Assembly (NCBI GenBank): GCA_002951815.1
Contig: CP019454.1
Location: 2,976,001-3,040,000, forward strand
DNA from: Sulfobacillus thermotolerans
GTDB taxonomy: Bacteria; Bacillota; Sulfobacillia; Sulfobacillales; Sulfobacillaceae
Length of the DNA stretch: 64,000 bases
Reading direction: 5' to 3'
Below are positions 45,022 through 53,787 of the stretch, piece by piece; within the stretch, counting starts at the first letter, position 1; every line of letters starts with the position of its first letter. The notes beneath the pieces were generated by a model. It was given only the letters and a program-made list of their open reading frames with translations. It had not been told where the DNA came from and ran no database searches. Made by a program: the position numbers and the translations under genes.

Positions 45022-46365
45022 TCAATCCCTCCTTCTCCAATCTGCTTCGTTGCCGTACCAGATTTTGTGTAGGCTCGTAAGCATCACGTCGCCGCCCCAC
45101 AAATAGGCAATGGCATTGAGGACGTCCTGGGTATATTCCTTGTGCAACGGCTTCTCGCCATGATACACAAGATCGAGGCGATGGTTTTGTGCATCAATCT
45201 GCTCGACAAAAATTTCTGGTGTGTCCGGCATAAAAGCCTTTTGCACGTCGCGAGCGAGATCTTGGGCCGGATAATATTCCATGCCCTTGGACGGGTCATT
45301 GGGATCGCGCGGCCGTTCTAGCGGCCAAACATTGCGGTCTTGGGCCAACTTCACGAGGTCTGGAGTAATCCATTGATTGACCCATTGCTGGTCCGTTTGG
45401 TCCTCCACAATTTGAAAACATGTCGCTAAGCCGTGCATCTCCGCAATGAGTTCCCACAAGGTCCATCCGAAATAATAGGGATTAAAGAAATGATGGCTTT
45501 GGGTCACCAACGCATGCATCCGCATAGCCTCAATATGGTCTTGTTCGTCCCAAAGGGAGAACTCTCGCGTCAGCCGCACGTGCCAAAATGTCGCCCAGCC
45601 TTCGTTCATATACTTCGTTTGCGCTTGAGGCTGAAAGTAAAGCATTTCTTCGCGCAACATGCGTAATGCCATCCGTTCCTCTTCGCCTAAGTGGCCTAAA
45701 TCCGCGACAATAGCCAAGACGTCCTGCGTTGCAGGCCACATCTTATATCGCGGAATATAGCTGCTGTCATCTTCCGTATCCGGTGGTTCCTCGTCGTAGA
45801 GCTGCTTGACCCAGTCAAATGAGGGAGAACGCACAGGCGAAGCTGGCGGCATGGTCTGCAATTCGGGCGCTCGGTAATAAGGGTCTACGAGTTGACTTAG
45901 GGTATGCGCCGCATCAATCAGTTTCTCCACCCGGGAAAAACTGCGTTGACGATGCAAATTTTCCAGCCACTCGGCATGTTCGCGAAACCACATGCCCACA
46001 TTGGTCCTCCGAACACGGCTAAGATGCCGATTTCGTGCAAAGAAGTCCGTGTGTCCTAAGACATGACCGATCACTAAGACGTTATAGGCATCCGCGTTTT
46101 TGTCCAATAGATAGGCTAACGCCGGGTCTCCGTTAACAACCAGCTCATAAATGCGTCCCATGCCTTGCTCATCGCGCTGCTTGGCGATCCAGTACCGTTC
46201 CCCATGCGTCCAATGCCGATAACGTCCCGGCACAAAATACGAGGACAACGTATAAATGTCTTCATCGGACACCATGTGAAATTCAGTCGGCAAAGGTTGC
46301 AGCTGGTGCGTATGCACGAGCTGATCCATCTCTGCGACCCAGTCTTCAAGGGTTCCGTGGACCAT
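45022..46365 (-). CDS. spoVR: SpoVR family protein
   Basis: A 447-residue cytoplasmic protein of the SpoVR/YcgB family. Characteristic features are YFVPGRYRHWTHGERYW, VLVIGHVLGHTDFFARN, EEMLYFQPQAQTKYMNEGWATFWH and a FNPYYFGWTLWE segment. SpoVR is needed for normal spore cortex formation in Bacillus; molecular activity is not established. ATG 46365 has GGAGGTG 6 nt upstream; the in-frame GTG at 46374 is part of that site. It sits between yhbH and prkA, a linkage conserved in many bacteria. Confidence 0.95.
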   Translation of the reverse strand: MVHGTLEDWVAEMDQLVHTHQLQPLPTEFHMVSDEDIYTLSSYFVPGRYRHWTHGERYWIAKQRDEQGMGRIYELVVNGDPALAYLLDKNADAYNVLVIGHVLGHTDFFARNRHLSRVRRTNVGMWFREHAEWLENLHRQRSFSRVEKLIDAAHTLSQLVDPYYRAPELQTMPPASPVRSPSFDWVKQLYDEEPPDTEDDSSYIPRYKMWPATQDVLAIVADLGHLGEEERMALRMLREEMLYFQPQAQTKYMNEGWATFWHVRLTREFSLWDEQDHIEAMRMHALVTQSHHFFNPYYFGWTLWELIAEMHGLATCFQIVEDQTDQQWVNQWITPDLVKLAQDRNVWPLERPRDPNDPSKGMEYYPAQDLARDVQKAFMPDTPEIFVEQIDAQNHRLDLVYHGEKPLHKEYTQDVLNAIAYLWGGDVMLTSLHKIWYGNEADWRRRD

Positions 46366-46403
46366 TGCACTCACCTCCAGGTCCTGCAGACGGTCATCGC
46401 GCG

Positions 46404-47450
46404 CTATTGTAGACGGTTTTTCTCATCAATGACCATACGAATGGCGGGAAGAATGTGATCTTTGTGGTCAATTTTGGCCATTCTCATGGCCGGGTGAAAA
46501 TGCCCTTGGTACTCGGCACTTTTGCGAAAGAGAGACCAAAGAGGGGAAACCCCTTTATGGCCTTCGACTTCAAAGTACCCCAAAATAGACGACGTCGCCA
46601 AAATCGCCTGAATCGTCTCGATTAATTCCCGGCCATAATCGGACCAGATATCGCCATCCGAAAAGTGCAACAAATACCGGTTCCAATCATCATGGGGAAA
46701 CTCATCGTCCCATAACTGCAAGATTGTCTGATACGTGGAGAGGATTGCTGTACCGCCCGTAATTTCACGGTTGAAAAAATCCTTTTCGTCAACCGCTACA
46801 GGCGTTGTGGTATGCAAAAAATACCGTATTTCGGCGTGCTGATATTGTCTGCGAATCCATTGCACGAGCCACCACGCCGCCGACTTGGACAAATAGCGCT
46901 TCGACTCATCCATAGACCCCGAGGCATCACGCACTAACGTAATCACGGCAGACGTAATCGGTTTGGGATAGGTTTTCCAACTTCGGTAACGCAAGTCATC
47001 TTCTTGAAGGTAGTCTCGGCCCGCCTTAGCCGCCTCGTACAAGCTGCGGCGCTTGTCAATATTCGCCCACGGTCCATGGGTCGTGACATCGTCATAACGG
47101 TCTTCTTCGCCATGTAATACGCCCCGAGGTTTATCTTCCAACCGCGGCAATTTTAGGTCATCCAGCAATAAGTCCATAATTTCTTCTGTGGTCAGCTCAA
47201 TCCATACCACGTCTTCGCCACCATCATTGCCAGGCCCCGTTCCCTTCCCCTGGCCCTGTCCTGTCGGAGGTTGGTAGCGGAAATCCGGTTCTTCTAGCTT
47301 CCTAACCGCGATACGGATACGCTGATCGGGAGCGCTGCCCATGACTGCCTCTTGTGTGATCAATTCCGGCAGTTTTGCCTTGATAGCTTGGTTGAGTTTA
47401 CGCAAATACCACTGACGATCGAGCTCGCCTTTCTGATCATAAAGATTCAT
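46404..47450 (-). CDS. yhbH: YhbH/YeaH family protein (DUF444, von Willebrand A-like)
   Basis: A 348-residue protein of DUF444. A Gly/Gln/Pro-rich stretch (about 63-80) precedes VVWIELTTEEIMDLLLDDLKLPRL; a VWA-like core follows with the metal-site pattern VRDASGSMDESKR (D-x-S-x-S), and ends VIDEKN. YhbH is a sporulation/stress protein of unknown activity that travels with PrkA and SpoVR. ATG 47450 has GGAGGG 6-7 nt upstream; ATG 47456 and longer forms are less likely. It is the first gene of its operon. Confidence 0.94.
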   Translation of the reverse strand: MNLYDQKGELDRQWYLRKLNQAIKAKLPELITQEAVMGSAPDQRIRIAVRKLEEPDFRYQPPTGQGQGKGTGPGNDGGEDVVWIELTTEEIMDLLLDDLKLPRLEDKPRGVLHGEEDRYDDVTTHGPWANIDKRRSLYEAAKAGRDYLQEDDLRYRSWKTYPKPITSAVITLVRDASGSMDESKRYLSKSAAWWLVQWIRRQYQHAEIRYFLHTTTPVAVDEKDFFNREITGGTAILSTYQTILQLWDDEFPHDDWNRYLLHFSDGDIWSDYGRELIETIQAILATSSILGYFEVEGHKGVSPLWSLFRKSAEYQGHFHPAMRMAKIDHKDHILPAIRMVIDEKNRLQ

Positions 47451-47800
47451 GGTCATCCCTCCGTTCACGGGAACAGAAACAGAGACCGGCAAAGTAAAGG
47501 AAAGAGGAATTTCACGAGGGAAGGTGCTACAGGTTGCTTACAGTATACCATACTATTAATAATTCCGACAGTTCGAAATCGGAATTCAGCCTCCCGCCCA
47601 AAGGTTGATTACCTGCGCTTTGGCCCCATCCTTCTAGCTGCGAGCTTCCTCCCTTTAATATATCGGAAGCGTGGCTTGTATTAGAATGCCTGTGCAAAGA
47701 TAAATGTCACAACAGTGCCTGAGCCCATGCACATCGGGGCCAACACAACCATAGCGTGCAAAAAGATCTTGTTGACCGTTTTCGAAAGAAGGTGCTTGTC
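47451..47800. other. Intergenic region upstream of yhbH
   Basis: This 350-base gap separates yhbH (minus) from the small membrane protein gene (plus). It contains a minus-strand TATACT -10-like box (47547-47542) and a perfect 8-bp dyad (47561-47586) immediately upstream of it. The rest shows nothing I can name. Confidence 0.5.
47561..47586. promoter_or_regulatory. Inverted repeat at the yhbH-spoVR-prkA promoter
   Basis: AATTCCGA (47561-47568) and TCGGAATT (47579-47586) form a perfect dyad with a 10-bp spacer that contains the palindrome TTCGAA. It overlaps the region expected for the -35 box of the TATACT promoter, so it looks like an operator. Confidence 0.5.
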
Positions 47801-48064
47801 ATGCTGACATGGTCGATGCTAGGAACAACCGCGGGACTGGTTATTCTTGTCCATGCTATCCTCTTCTTGGTTCGCCGTCTTTGGCCCCACGCCTCCTCCA
47901 CCCTGACCGCCATTTTGGCTTCAGAGGCCTTGGTCTGGATCTACGGCTTAACCACCCGTCTTTTGACCGCTCCCAACGCGCTGCTCTGGACCTGTGACGG
48001 GCTAGTCATTGCCGCCATTGCTCTAGGTGGCTTGTCTGCCATCAAAATTGAAAATCCCTCATAA
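47801..48064 (+). CDS. Small membrane protein, unknown function
   Basis: An 87-residue protein with three hydrophobic segments (about 5-25, 33-50 and 62-80) and a short basic loop RRLWPHAS. No family is recognised. The ATG at 47801 has AAGAAGGTG 8 nt upstream; an ORF extension to 47756 has no ribosome site. It ends 27 bp before the terminator of the convergent MFS gene. Confidence 0.55.
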   Translation: MLTWSMLGTTAGLVILVHAILFLVRRLWPHASSTLTAILASEALVWIYGLTTRLLTAPNALLWTCDGLVIAAIALGGLSAIKIENPS

Positions 48065-48084
48065 TGATGGATGAACCCCGCCAT

Positions 48085-48110
48085 AAAAAAGTGAGAGCAG
48101 GCGCTCTCAC
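48085..48110 (-). terminator. Intrinsic terminator of the MerR-MFS operon
   Basis: Stem GTGAGAGC / GCTCTCAC with a 4-nt loop is followed on the minus strand by T6 (48090-48085). It starts 16 nt after the MFS stop. Confidence 0.85.
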
Positions 48111-48125
48111 CAGACTTCGCATGGG

Positions 48126-49805
48126 CTATTTCGCTTGGCGACGTAATGAGCGGACAGCGTCTTTTTTGTCGGCTCCTTTATCCTCGGGCGAAGACACCCG
48201 CGTCACCGACGAAGGTCCTAAAACGGCTTGCAGTTCGTGTTGGGCCAACTGCACCAAGGCGCGCTCTCCCGCGCTCAACGCGTTCCACGATTTGGTCGAC
48301 AACAACCGCTTGGCTTCTTGTCCTAACAAGATCGCTTCCACCAACCTTGGGTCCACCGCCTTCGTCTTGGACCCTGAACCGCGCAGAATGGATAAAATTG
48401 TCGCCAACAAGGCAATGCCCGCCATCACCCAAAACGCCAAGTGCAGTCCTTGAATAAAGCCTGTAACCGAAGCAGCGCGTGCCCCTTGAGGAATGCCCCG
48501 GACAGTGCCAGCAAAAATCGCCAACATCGCGGAACGAGGAATACTGCGCGTCACCAAGACTAACGAAAAGGCTATCGAAATCAACATACCGGTGTTGGTA
48601 GTTAACGACCGAATCCCAGAGGCCTCTCCACGGTGTTTGATGCCCGCGGCATTCATAATGTTGCTGGAGTTAGGGGAATTAAAGAGTCCCGACCCAAAAC
48701 CTGAAATCAGCATCCACAGCGCCAAGTGCCAATAAGGCGTGTCAAGACGGATGTCGAGGGCCAAACCGCCTAAGCCCACGACCGTTAATACCGTTCCTAA
48801 GGTTGTTGGTAATAACGGACCAAAACGGTCCGACATCCAGCCTGAAATGGGCGACAAGACCAACATGCCCAAAGCCAAAGGGATGGCCAAGATTCCCGCT
48901 TTTAACGCGGTATCGCCCTTTGGTCCCTGGAAATAGAAAATTAACAAAAACAAGATGGCCATGCGGGCAATGGATAGCAAGGAAGCCGAGAGATTGCCAA
49001 ATCCAAACGTCCGATTGCGAAACAGTCCTAAATGCAAAATAGGAGCAGAGGCCCTCGCTTCATTCCATAAAAACCATGGCATGAACACAATAAAAGCCCC
49101 AAATCCTACATAGACAGCGGGATCCTGCCAGCTTTTTACGGCGCCCCACGTCAAGGCAATAAGAAGGCCCGTGACCCCAATGAGGTATGTTATAACCCCC
49201 ATGGTATCAAAGGTCTTGGGCTTTCCTTCTCCGCGCGCGTTGGCCCATCCCAGCACCAATAGCGCCAGAATGACCGCAATGATTCCAAATGGCACATTAA
49301 ACCAAAACGTCCATTGCCACCCATAATCGGTGGTCAGCCAGCCGCCTAACACAGGACCAATAATCTGGCCCACAGCCACAACCATTACATTGATGCCCAA
49401 CGCGCGGCCCAATTCTTCTTTCGGAAACGCATCCGCAACAATGGCGGCACTGTTTGCCATAAGCATGGCTCCACCAATGCCTTGAAACACACGCAACACG
49501 ATTAACCATGGCGCCTGATCCACAAACCCTGCGGCCAAGGACACCACCGTAAAAATCATCATCCCCACAATGTACAAACGCCGCCGCCCAAAGCGGTCAG
49601 CCAGGCTGCCCGCCATTAAAACCATCACTGTTTGGGCTACCATGTACGACATCATAATCCACATCGCGGATAATAAGGATATGGACAAACTACGAATAAG
49701 ATCCGGCAAGGCAATAATCAAAGTGCTGAAATTCAATGCCGAAAGCAAGGCGCCCAAACTTGTGACCGCCAGTACATTGTATTTGCTTCCTCTGTTACCG
49801 GTCAT
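48126..49805 (-). CDS. MFS drug efflux permease, DHA2 (EmrB/QacA, 14-TM) family
   Basis: A proton-driven exporter of 559 residues with about 14 hydrophobic segments. Motif A reads GSLADRFGRRRLY, motif C is in the GQIIGPVLGGWLTTDYGWQWTFWFNVPFG segment that marks DHA2 members. A cytoplasmic tail of about 80 residues follows the last span, with basic and acidic clusters. It starts inside the stop of the MerR gene (ATGA), so regulator and pump are coupled. Its substrate is unknown; the MerR partner suggests induction by a hydrophobic or reactive compound. Confidence 0.92.
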   Translation of the reverse strand: MTGNRGSKYNVLAVTSLGALLSALNFSTLIIALPDLIRSLSISLLSAMWIMMSYMVAQTVMVLMAGSLADRFGRRRLYIVGMMIFTVVSLAAGFVDQAPWLIVLRVFQGIGGAMLMANSAAIVADAFPKEELGRALGINVMVVAVGQIIGPVLGGWLTTDYGWQWTFWFNVPFGIIAVILALLVLGWANARGEGKPKTFDTMGVITYLIGVTGLLIALTWGAVKSWQDPAVYVGFGAFIVFMPWFLWNEARASAPILHLGLFRNRTFGFGNLSASLLSIARMAILFLLIFYFQGPKGDTALKAGILAIPLALGMLVLSPISGWMSDRFGPLLPTTLGTVLTVVGLGGLALDIRLDTPYWHLALWMLISGFGSGLFNSPNSSNIMNAAGIKHRGEASGIRSLTTNTGMLISIAFSLVLVTRSIPRSAMLAIFAGTVRGIPQGARAASVTGFIQGLHLAFWVMAGIALLATILSILRGSGSKTKAVDPRLVEAILLGQEAKRLLSTKSWNALSAGERALVQLAQHELQAVLGPSSVTRVSSPEDKGADKKDAVRSLRRQAK

Positions 49806-50263
49806 ACCGATCCCTCCTGGCTGCGGATATGTGCCGCCAATTCCTCCTCTAACTCCGCATACCGCGTTAGTTTCGCTTGAAGCCGCTGGCGCATTTGGGC
49901 AAGCCGGTCTATGCGTTCTTCGACTCTCGCCAATTGTCCTTCAATGATGCCCGTGGCTTGTTTGACAACCGCCAACCGCTCCTGATCCGTACGAGACTGA
50001 CGATACTGGCTTCTCAAGCTTTCTACCGCATCTTCTGCTTGCACGACTCCGCGCACTTCTTCTAAGGACCAGCCTAATAATTCCTTGAGCTCTTGAATAT
50101 GACGGATACGCGTCACCGTTTCCGGTCCATAGACACGAAATCCGCCGTCGAGTCGCCGCAGTGGCTCGATAAGCCCTATGTCTTCGTAATATCGGAGGGT
50201 GCGTGTCGTAGTTTGACAAATCTGGGCCAGTTCCCCGATCTGCATTTCATGAGTGGGTTCCAA
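49802..50263 (-). CDS. MerR-family transcriptional regulator
   Basis: A 153-residue activator/repressor. The MerR HTH is at the N-terminus (MQIGELAQICQTTTRTLRYYEDIGL, then the wing RRLDGGFRVYGPETVTRI), followed by a long coiled-coil dimerisation helix. There is no cysteine-rich metal site, so it belongs to the drug- or stress-sensing type. The TTG at 50263 fits AGGAGG 8 nt upstream; an ATG at 50245 lies 26 nt from that site. It is coupled to the MFS pump, which it presumably controls. Confidence 0.88.
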   Translation of the reverse strand: MEPTHEMQIGELAQICQTTTRTLRYYEDIGLIEPLRRLDGGFRVYGPETVTRIRHIQELKELLGWSLEEVRGVVQAEDAVESLRSQYRQSRTDQERLAVVKQATGIIEGQLARVEERIDRLAQMRQRLQAKLTRYAELEEELAAHIRSQEGSV

Positions 50264-50306
50264 CCCCAACACCTCCTGTTCGGCGCACTATCTTATCTAT
50301 ATCATA

Positions 50307-50320
50307 CTCTAACGTTAAGG
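50307..50320. promoter_or_regulatory. Candidate MerR-type operator
   Basis: A dyad centred on AACGTT (CTCTAACGTTAAGG, 10 of 14 symmetric positions) lies 44 bp before the MerR gene, next to a minus-strand TATGAT at 50306-50301. MerR regulators bind dyads between -35 and -10; the -35 here is unclear. Confidence 0.35.
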
Positions 50321-50340
50321 TTAATGAACACGCAAAAACA

Positions 50341-50874
50341 CTACCGCAAGAACAATGCACCAGAGATCATAGAGGCCACAATGACCAATACTGGTGACAA
50401 TTTCAGCCCCCGAATCGCAATAAACCCTACAATAAAAAACACGAGTGGCAGAATATAACGATGTTTCGGGAAGGTTCCAGGAATAAAATCCAAAATAATA
50501 CTAAGCAACAAGACAATGACAATGGGCTTGACCCCGCGAATGATACCCACGACATAGGGATTAGACTTATTCGCCAGCATAAATTGATATAAGCCCAGCA
50601 TCAGCAACAATGAAGGCAATATCACTCCGGCCAAGGCACTTATCACGCCCACAACCCCGCCAACCTGCCATCCAATGGATGCCGCTAACTTAGTCGCAAT
50701 GGGGCCTGGCAAGGCATTGCCGATAGCCAGCATCTCTGCAAATTGGGTATTGTCCATCCAGTGATAACCATTCACGGAAATGGCTTGAATGAGTGAAATT
50801 GAACCGGGCCCGCCACCATAGCCCAATATGCCCACTTTAAAAAATCCCCAAAACAATTGCAGCCATTTATCCAT
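50341..50874 (-). CDS. Chromate transporter family protein, single half-domain
   Basis: A 177-residue membrane protein of the CHR family: FWGFFKVGILGYGGGPGSISLIQ (signature), QFAEMLAIGNALPGPIATKLAASIG, then hydrophobic segments to the C-terminus. Short CHR proteins usually occur as tandem pairs that combine into one transporter; only one is present here, so it may work as a homodimer, or pair with a gene outside this window. Chromate efflux is the typified role, but many members have no tested substrate. ATG 50874 has AAGGGA 11 nt upstream. Confidence 0.85.
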   Translation of the reverse strand: MDKWLQLFWGFFKVGILGYGGGPGSISLIQAISVNGYHWMDNTQFAEMLAIGNALPGPIATKLAASIGWQVGGVVGVISALAGVILPSLLLMLGLYQFMLANKSNPYVVGIIRGVKPIVIVLLLSIILDFIPGTFPKHRYILPLVFFIVGFIAIRGLKLSPVLVIVASMISGALFLR

Positions 50875-50977
50875 TGCCTGATATCCCTTCACTGTCTCAT
50901 TTCGGCCAAAAAATGTTCACCGACCAAGATACCGTATAATGCGGTCGCTGGCTATAGTGGATTCCCACGCCGCCTGG

Positions 50978-51577
50978 TTAATACGCCCCTTGTCTTTTAA
51001 AGACCGAGGCAATGGTGCCGAATAAAATCCTCACGTCCAACCACAGCGTCCAGTGCTCGCAATACCAGAGGTCCCACTGAAGCGTTTCCTCTAAGGTCAG
51101 ATCGCCTCGTCCCATAATTTGAGCCAGCCCCGTAATCCCTGGCTGAACGTTATGACGAGCATGCGCATACGCCGGATACAGCGCCACCATTTCAGGAATT
51201 TCTGGCCTTGGTCCCACCAGGGACATGGAACCGGTCAAGACATTCCACAGCTGCGGCAATTCATCCAACGATGTGCGCCGCAACCACTTGCCAAGGCGGG
51301 TAATGCGCCAGTCCTGATGATCTTGAAATCGGTAGGTCAGCGCCTCATCAGGGCTGGGCGCCGTCCAATGGATATCCGCGCCAACTTGCATGGTACGAAA
51401 TTTCCACATCTTAAATGGCTGCCCGTGGCGCCCAATACGCGTTTGGACGTAAAAAGCTGGCCCCTTTGAATCCCACCGAATCCATAACGCCAATATCACC
51501 ATAAGCCACGACAGCAAGGTCAAGGCGACCAAGGACAAGATAATATCGAGACCTCTTTTAATCTTGCGCTGAATCAT
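50978..51577 (-). CDS. Short phosphoglycosyltransferase (bacterial sugar transferase, PglC-like)
   Basis: A 199-residue monotopic initiating transferase. The membrane re-entrant helix (8-32) is followed by the core: YVQTRIGRHGQPFKMWKFRTM, TSLDELPQLWNVLTGSMSLVGPRP and ITGLAQIMGRGDL. It attaches a sugar-1-phosphate to undecaprenyl phosphate. The short form is like PglC, which uses UDP-diacetylated bacillosamine-type sugars, and matches the amino sugars made by this operon. The ATG at 51577 overlaps the DegT stop (ATGA). It is the last gene of the operon that starts at 60038; a weak hairpin follows. Confidence 0.9.
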   Translation of the reverse strand: MIQRKIKRGLDIILSLVALTLLSWLMVILALWIRWDSKGPAFYVQTRIGRHGQPFKMWKFRTMQVGADIHWTAPSPDEALTYRFQDHQDWRITRLGKWLRRTSLDELPQLWNVLTGSMSLVGPRPEIPEMVALYPAYAHARHNVQPGITGLAQIMGRGDLTLEETLQWDLWYCEHWTLWLDVRILFGTIASVFKRQGAY

Positions 51578-52731
51578 TTGAGATGCGATAAGAGAATCTC
51601 GCGGACGGCAGCAATCACGTCATCCACATCTTGCTCAGACATGGACGGATATAAAGGCAAGGAAACCTCTCCATTAAAGTACCGCTCGGCTACAGGAAAC
51701 TGGCCCGGTTGCCAGTGAAAACGCTCCTGATAGTAAGGGTGCCAATGAATGGGAATGAAGTGAACAGAGGCCCCAATATTGCGCGCCTTCAAGGCCTCCA
51801 CAAACTCTGCACGGCTGATGCGCAAGGCACTTAATTGCAGCCGCAAAGGATAGAGGTGCCAGGCGTGTTCCACCCCTGTCCTTTGGGCCGGCAATATCAC
51901 GGGCAAATCACGAAACGCCTGATGGAATTGCTCTGCGATCCAGCGCCGCTTTGCTTGCATGCGTGTGAGTTTTGCCAATTGTACACGTCCCAAGCTGGCT
52001 TGGATGTCAGTCATGTTATATTTAAATCCGGCGGCCTCCACGCTATACACCCATGATCCTGATTCGCCATACCGGTTCCACGCATGATGCGACATCCCGT
52101 GCAAGGACAAGACGCGGATTTTCTGGGCCAGATCTTCATCTGGCACCACGAGTGCCCCCCCTTCGCCAGTGGTGAGGTTTTTCGTGGCATAAAAAGAAAA
52201 TGAAGTCAGATTGCCAAATGTCCCCACCTTTTTCCCGTCATAGGTGCTGGCTAAAGCATGGGCTGCATCCTCAATAATGGGAAGATGATAAGTGTCGCGC
52301 AAGCGGTTCAATGCCGATAGATCAACCGGATGTCCACTATAATGTACTGGCAAAATCGCTTTGGTTCGTTCGGTCAGCGCATCTTCGACCTGCGCCATAT
52401 TAATGTTAGCGGTGTCCTCTTCGACGTCTACTAACACCGGCGTTGCGCCTGCATGAATAATCACATTGACAGATGCCGCAAAGGTATAAGGCGTGGTAAT
52501 CACTTCGTCTCCAGGGCCAATCCCTAGTGCCAATAACGCCAAGTGCATACCAGCGGTACACGATGACAGGGCAACCACCGTAGCCCCTTGAAGATACGCC
52601 GATAAGTCCTGCTCAAATAAGTCGGTTTGCGGTCCCCGTGAAATCCAATGACTGCGCAAGGTCTCGAGTACCGCGGCTTCTTCGTCTTCTCCCAGGTCCG
52701 GCAAATTGTACGGCAAAAATTGTGCGCGCAT
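51574..52731 (-). CDS. DegT/DnrJ/EryC1-type sugar aminotransferase (PglE/PseC-like)
   Basis: A PLP aminotransferase of 385 residues, fold type I. The internal-aldimine lysine is K184 in SFSFYATKNLTTGEGG; SSCTAGMHLAL, EVITTPYTFAAS and EDAAHAL complete the PLP site. Members put an amino group on a 3- or 4-keto nucleotide sugar; the TTGEGG context after the lysine is typical of 4-aminotransferases such as PglE, PseC and ArnB. With the WbpM/PglF-like dehydratase at the start of the operon it would make a UDP-4-amino-4,6-dideoxy sugar (inference). It is coupled to the next gene by an ATGA overlap. Confidence 0.88.
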   Translation of the reverse strand: MRAQFLPYNLPDLGEDEEAAVLETLRSHWISRGPQTDLFEQDLSAYLQGATVVALSSCTAGMHLALLALGIGPGDEVITTPYTFAASVNVIIHAGATPVLVDVEEDTANINMAQVEDALTERTKAILPVHYSGHPVDLSALNRLRDTYHLPIIEDAAHALASTYDGKKVGTFGNLTSFSFYATKNLTTGEGGALVVPDEDLAQKIRVLSLHGMSHHAWNRYGESGSWVYSVEAAGFKYNMTDIQASLGRVQLAKLTRMQAKRRWIAEQFHQAFRDLPVILPAQRTGVEHAWHLYPLRLQLSALRISRAEFVEALKARNIGASVHFIPIHWHPYYQERFHWQPGQFPVAERYFNGEVSLPLYPSMSEQDVDDVIAAVREILLSHLK

Positions 52732-52732
52732 G

Positions 52733-53785
52733 CTATTCCTCCTTGCGTAGTAAATCCTCGAGAATCATCGCCACGGGATCATAGGCGTGGATCGCAGGTT
52801 TTGGACGCGCCCGCTGTTCCCGAACGGCCGTAACAATGTCATGGGTCCGCCACCCGGTTAAGACCGCTTGCCCTGTTGCCACGAGCTCTCCCCACTCTGT
52901 TTCTTCACGCAAAATGTAAGTGGGGGTTCCCACGCGGCAAGCTTCGCGCTGCACGCCGCCGGAATCTGTCACAACCGCATAGGCATGCCGTTCGAGTGTA
53001 ATCATCTCCTGATAGCCTACGGGGTCAACAACCATCATTGGCGGGGTTAATAAGGCGTCGAGCTGAAATTCGTGTATTTTTTGCCGTGTCCTTGGATGCA
53101 TCGGCCAGAACACCGGCTTGGGTAAGGCCATAAAGGCTTGTAACAGGCTATGCAAGTGTCCGCTGTCATCCGTGTTCTGGGCGCGGTGCACGGTGGCTAA
53201 AATGTATTGCCCCGAATCTATTCCATACCGGTTAAGAACCGCAAGATTATCTGGGGTTTGGTCAACCAGTGTATCCATGACGTCTCCGGTGAGCTTGACC
53301 CCCGTGCGAATCCCTTCTTGCGCGAGATTGTGCACCGCCTGCTGCGTTGGACAATATAACCGTGTCGCGATATGGTCAGTCATGACGCGGTTGATTTCTT
53401 CTGGCATCGAGCGGTTGAAACTTCTCAGCCCTGCCTCGACATGCGCAACCGGTATCCCCATTTTAACCGCTGCCAACGCGCCCGCCACGGTACTATTGGT
53501 ATCCCCATAGACAATCACCCAATCAGGCGCTTCCCGTTGTAAAATCGGATCGAGATCCACCAGCATCCGCCCCGTCTGAACACCGTGCGTCCCGGAGCCG
53601 GCTGTCAACGTATAATCCGGGTGAGGAATCGGAAGGTGCTCAAAGAAAACGGTGGAGAGAGTTTGATCATAATGCTGACCCGTATGAATCAACACTTCGT
53701 GGGCGACTTGCCGAAGCCTCGGTGAAACAACCGCCGCCTTAATAAACTGGGGCCTGGCGCCTACGATGGTGACCACTTTCATCAT
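52733..53785 (-). CDS. UDP-N-acetylglucosamine 2-epimerase family (WecB/WbpI type)
   Basis: A non-hydrolysing C2 epimerase of 350 residues. It has VVTIVGARPQFIKA, the YGDTNSTVAGALAA loop, VAHVEAGLRSFNRSMPEEINRVM, and the UDP-binding VTDSGGVQREA. General homologues convert UDP-GlcNAc to UDP-ManNAc, while WbpI-type homologues epimerise UDP-2,3-diacetamido glucuronic acid. The neighbours (WbpA-, B-, D-, E-like) point to the second. Two tandem ATGs (53785 and 53782) follow the stop of the preceding gene; either may be used. Confidence 0.93.
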   Translation of the reverse strand: MMKVVTIVGARPQFIKAAVVSPRLRQVAHEVLIHTGQHYDQTLSTVFFEHLPIPHPDYTLTAGSGTHGVQTGRMLVDLDPILQREAPDWVIVYGDTNSTVAGALAAVKMGIPVAHVEAGLRSFNRSMPEEINRVMTDHIATRLYCPTQQAVHNLAQEGIRTGVKLTGDVMDTLVDQTPDNLAVLNRYGIDSGQYILATVHRAQNTDDSGHLHSLLQAFMALPKPVFWPMHPRTRQKIHEFQLDALLTPPMMVVDPVGYQEMITLERHAYAVVTDSGGVQREACRVGTPTYILREETEWGELVATGQAVLTGWRTHDIVTAVREQRARPKPAIHAYDPVAMILEDLLRKEE

Positions 53786-53787
53786 GC

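Noticed and set aside
50900-50950. CGACC / GGTCG hairpin followed by T6, as terminator of the 60-51 kb operon
   Set aside because: The 5-bp stem with a long loop is too weak to call; mentioned only as a possibility.
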